Below, piece by piece: positions 62,095 through 64,000 of a DNA stretch of 64,000 nt (positions within the stretch are counted from its first letter, which is position 1; each line of letters begins with the position of its first letter). Position numbers and translations under genes: made by a program. This stretch comes from Datnioides undecimradiatus (lineage: Eukaryota > Chordata > Actinopteri > Lobotiformes > Datnioididae). The DNA is taken from NCBI GenBank assembly GCA_008933995.1, contig WARS01000012.1:7635001-7699000 (forward strand), written 5' to 3'. The notes under the pieces were generated by a model. It did not search any database. It saw only the letters and a list, made by a program, of their open reading frames with translations, and had not been told where the DNA came from.

Positions 62095-63216
62095 TTAGTC
62101 TTTATTTGAGGGGAATATAACAGTTTGTGGAAGAATGTTTGAGCTTAAATGTGTGGACTGGCTTGGCCTGTTGCACGTTGCGAGGATGCACACGCTTGCA
62201 GCTGGAGCATATATGGATTTTCCTGAGGCTGACCTGTGCAGCTTGGCCCATCTGCTCTTCTGTTGGACAAAAAGCCTCAGTTTTTCCTGAAAAGTCTCAC
62301 CAAGGAAGCTGTAGATGAGTGGGTTCAGGCAGCTGTTAGAGAACGCTGCCAGCCTGACAGCATGACCTGTCAGCGGGTAGTCCTGCCACAGTGTGCCCCC
62401 GTCTGCATCATCTCGTAGAAGGTGAACGCTTATAAACACATTCTCGGGGAGCCAGCAGATGAAGAAGATTAACACAGCTGCTGAGATCATCCGCAGGGCT
62501 TTCTGCCTGCGAGGCCTCTGCTGTGGACTGTCTTGCTCCCTCTGGCTTCGCTGCAGCACCTGTGCTATTCTCCAGTAGCACACACCCAAGATGCAGAAAG
62601 GCAGCAAGAAACCCAGCGTCACCTCCAGCCACTGAATCTGGGTCACGTTTGCAAAGCAGAAATGGAGTTCTCCAGCGTGCTGCCTTTGAGCTATTGCAAA
62701 AGGTAGCACAGTAAACAGAGACGAGGACACCCAGATGAGGCAGCAGTTGAGGCGTGCACGCGGCATACTGCGTCCCATGAAGCCGGTCAGTGCGACAAAG
62801 CGGTCGAAGCTCATCCAGGTTAAGAAGAAGACACTGCTGTACATGTTGAGCTGCTGGAAAAGGTTCATGAAGGTGCAGAGGCCAGTCATGTCATAGTAGC
62901 CCTGCTTCAGGTTGAACACCTCGATCATAGAGTCAGCCACAAGGGCGAGGTCGGCCACGGCCAGGTTCACAAAATAGAGGTCCGGGGCTGACAAACGACC
63001 CTTGTGGTCTAGGTTGACCACCAAGATGAGGATGTTCCCAATGAAGCCGACAGGGAACAGGAATATAGTGTAAATACTTGACAGGAAGAGGCTGATGATA
63101 TAATGCTGGTGGTTCTCTGAAGCCGCCTGCAGACAATCAGAGACGACTCCCGATTGCGTGTCATTTATCTGAACAGTCAGGTTATACTCAGCGATGACTC
63201 TGTAGTACATGTCCAT
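62095..63216 (-). CDS. gper1: G protein-coupled estrogen receptor 1-like (GPER1)
   Basis: A single-exon frame of 373 residues encodes a class A seven-helix receptor. GPER1 mediates rapid, membrane-initiated estrogen signalling through G proteins. Identity rests on blocks shared with vertebrate GPER1: [83 protein letters not shown], and [20 protein letters not shown]-glycosylation sites are at Asn12, Asn18 and Asn190. Cys114 and Cys187 are placed for the conserved disulfide, and NPLIY is at 298-302. Unusual features are DRF (138-140) in place of DRY and a long serine-rich tail with no similarity to mammals. It could be a divergent teleost duplicate rather than the one-to-one orthologue. The start is the first ATG in frame. 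It is nested antisense in c7orf50. Confidence 0.92.
   Translation of the reverse strand: MDMYYRVIAEYNLTVQINDTQSGVVSDCLQAASENHQHYIISLFLSSIYTIFLFPVGFIGNILILVVNLDHKGRLSAPDLYFVNLAVADLALVADSMIEVFNLKQGYYDMTGLCTFMNLFQQLNMYSSVFFLTWMSFDRFVALTGFMGRSMPRARLNCCLIWVSSSLFTVLPFAIAQRQHAGELHFCFANVTQIQWLEVTLGFLLPFCILGVCYWRIAQVLQRSQREQDSPQQRPRRQKALRMISAAVLIFFICWLPENVFISVHLLRDDADGGTLWQDYPLTGHAVRLAAFSNSCLNPLIYSFLGETFQEKLRLFVQQKSRWAKLHRSASGKSIYAPAASVCILATCNRPSQSTHLSSNILPQTVIFPSNKD
62101..62106 (-). terminator. AATAAA inside the last gper1 codons
   Basis: The codons for Asn-Lys just before the final Asp and stop spell AATAAA. No other minus-strand AATAAA was noticed in the roughly 150 bases downstream, so this may serve as the polyadenylation signal and give a very short 3' UTR. 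Confidence 0.4.
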
Positions 63217-64000
63217 GTCCCTATTCCACTTTTGTGTTCTTCTTATGTTAAGTTGCCATAGTTCTTAGTTTTCCACAGGTTTTTAACCCCTGGTGCGTCT
63301 GTGGTGCCATCTGCTTCCTCTTTCTGCAGTGTTGTCGTCTTGCATTGCGGAGTGGAGTTGATGGCCAGTCTTGGATCTAGACAGAAAGCAGAAGTGCAGT
63401 TTGGTTTCAGGCATCAAGGCTCAGATTTAGTGTGAATGAACCCACTTCTGGAGGCTACATTTTAATGATTGATAAGAAATATGCTATTAGATTAGATTGT
63501 GGAAATAATTTTGGATTAAAAGATATTTCTTACTTGGATGTAAGTTACTATACCAACCCTAAAAAGCTCAGTTACAAAATGAACTTACTGATCTGCTGTA
63601 GCCCCTTGTCGTGTCAATGTCACTGCAGCTTTTATATTTATTTCAAAGTCAATATTAAGAAAGAATGCTATAAAGAGAAGGTTTGCTCTTCTTTTGCATC
63701 TTCTACTTTATTATAAGGATGCAAAATCCTTTATAGTAGGCCACCCAGGTAGTCTCTGGGTTTAAGGCGACAACCATAAACATCCCTGGTTTGAGTCAAG
63801 TTCGGAAGAACGTGAAGTTGAAATAATGAATCAATTGGCCAATGCAGCATCTTTAACTTGAAAACTACTAGATTAGTCACATAGCTAGGCAATGAATTAA
63901 TGTATGATACATACCTGGACAATTATTTAAAAAAGTTTAAACTCACCTAAAAACTTAGTTTTCCTTGCACTGCATTGTGCTTCTTCTGATCCCCTCTGTG

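Larger units (their letters stand above)
61954..64000 (+). other. c7orf50 intron hosting the gper1-like gene
   Basis: From the donor at 61954 no further c7orf50 exon is found up to the window end. The interval contains the antisense gper1-like gene (62095-63216) and its upstream region. From 63217 to 64000 the sequence is AT-rich, with only short frames that match nothing I know. Confidence 0.65.

Noticed and set aside
63432-63716. 94-codon frame near the window end as a c7orf50 exon
   Set aside because: It lacks the WKF-type sequence expected of C7orf50 and has no good splice acceptor; AT-rich chance frame.

Overview
The window is vertebrate nuclear DNA, almost certainly from a ray-finned (teleost) fish and probably a percomorph. 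It has GT-AG spliced genes whose products align with known vertebrate proteins, CA and CAA microsatellites, and several diverged copies of short interspersed repeats that I recall as common in percomorph introns. Nine protein-coding genes can be supported, and seven have complete coding sequences that I assembled exon by exon with reading phase checked at every junction. All gene names come from recalled family sequences; no database search was run.

Layout. From 1 to about 36.7 kb lies rhbdl1 (+), an intramembrane rhomboid-like protease. Its first exons are off the left edge and two of its introns are 7.6 and 14.6 kb. From 37.2 to 39.2 kb is a compact five-exon gene (-) for a 237-residue protein that I cannot name. 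It carries a helix-hairpin-helix motif and an aspartate placed as in HhH-GPD DNA glycosylases. It appears to share a promoter region with wdr24 (+, 40.8-45.4 kb), a GATOR2 subunit in the mTORC1 nutrient-sensing pathway. Then come anks3 (-, 48.4-52.9 kb; ankyrin/SAM ciliary scaffold), a C8orf33/UPF0488 homologue (-, 53.9-55.5 kb), a histone H3.3 gene (+, 57.6-58.4 kb, non-coding first exon at 56.8 kb), uqcc4/C16orf91 (-, 59.1-60.4 kb; mitochondrial complex III assembly), the first coding exons of c7orf50 (+, from 61.6 kb, running off the right edge), and an intronless gper1-like receptor (-, 62.1-63.2 kb) nested antisense inside a c7orf50 intron.

Organisation. The genes do not form a pathway; this is ordinary syntenic vertebrate DNA. 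Human RHBDL1 and WDR24 are close neighbours on 16p13.3, where ANKS3 and C16orf91 also map. GPER1 lies inside C7orf50 on human 7p22. The gene-dense right half mostly alternates strand, giving short divergent promoter intervals and convergent 3' ends. The left half is dominated by rhbdl1 introns holding diverged repeats and candidate regulatory sequence.

The most interesting items are the unnamed HhH-GPD-like gene between rhbdl1 and wdr24, three copies of an F-x-F-N-F motif in the C8orf33 homologue, a frame-broken coding-like remnant downstream of anks3, the nested gper1-like gene with an atypical DRF motif and a polyadenylation signal inside its last codons, and a 24-base inverted duplication in rhbdl1 introns.
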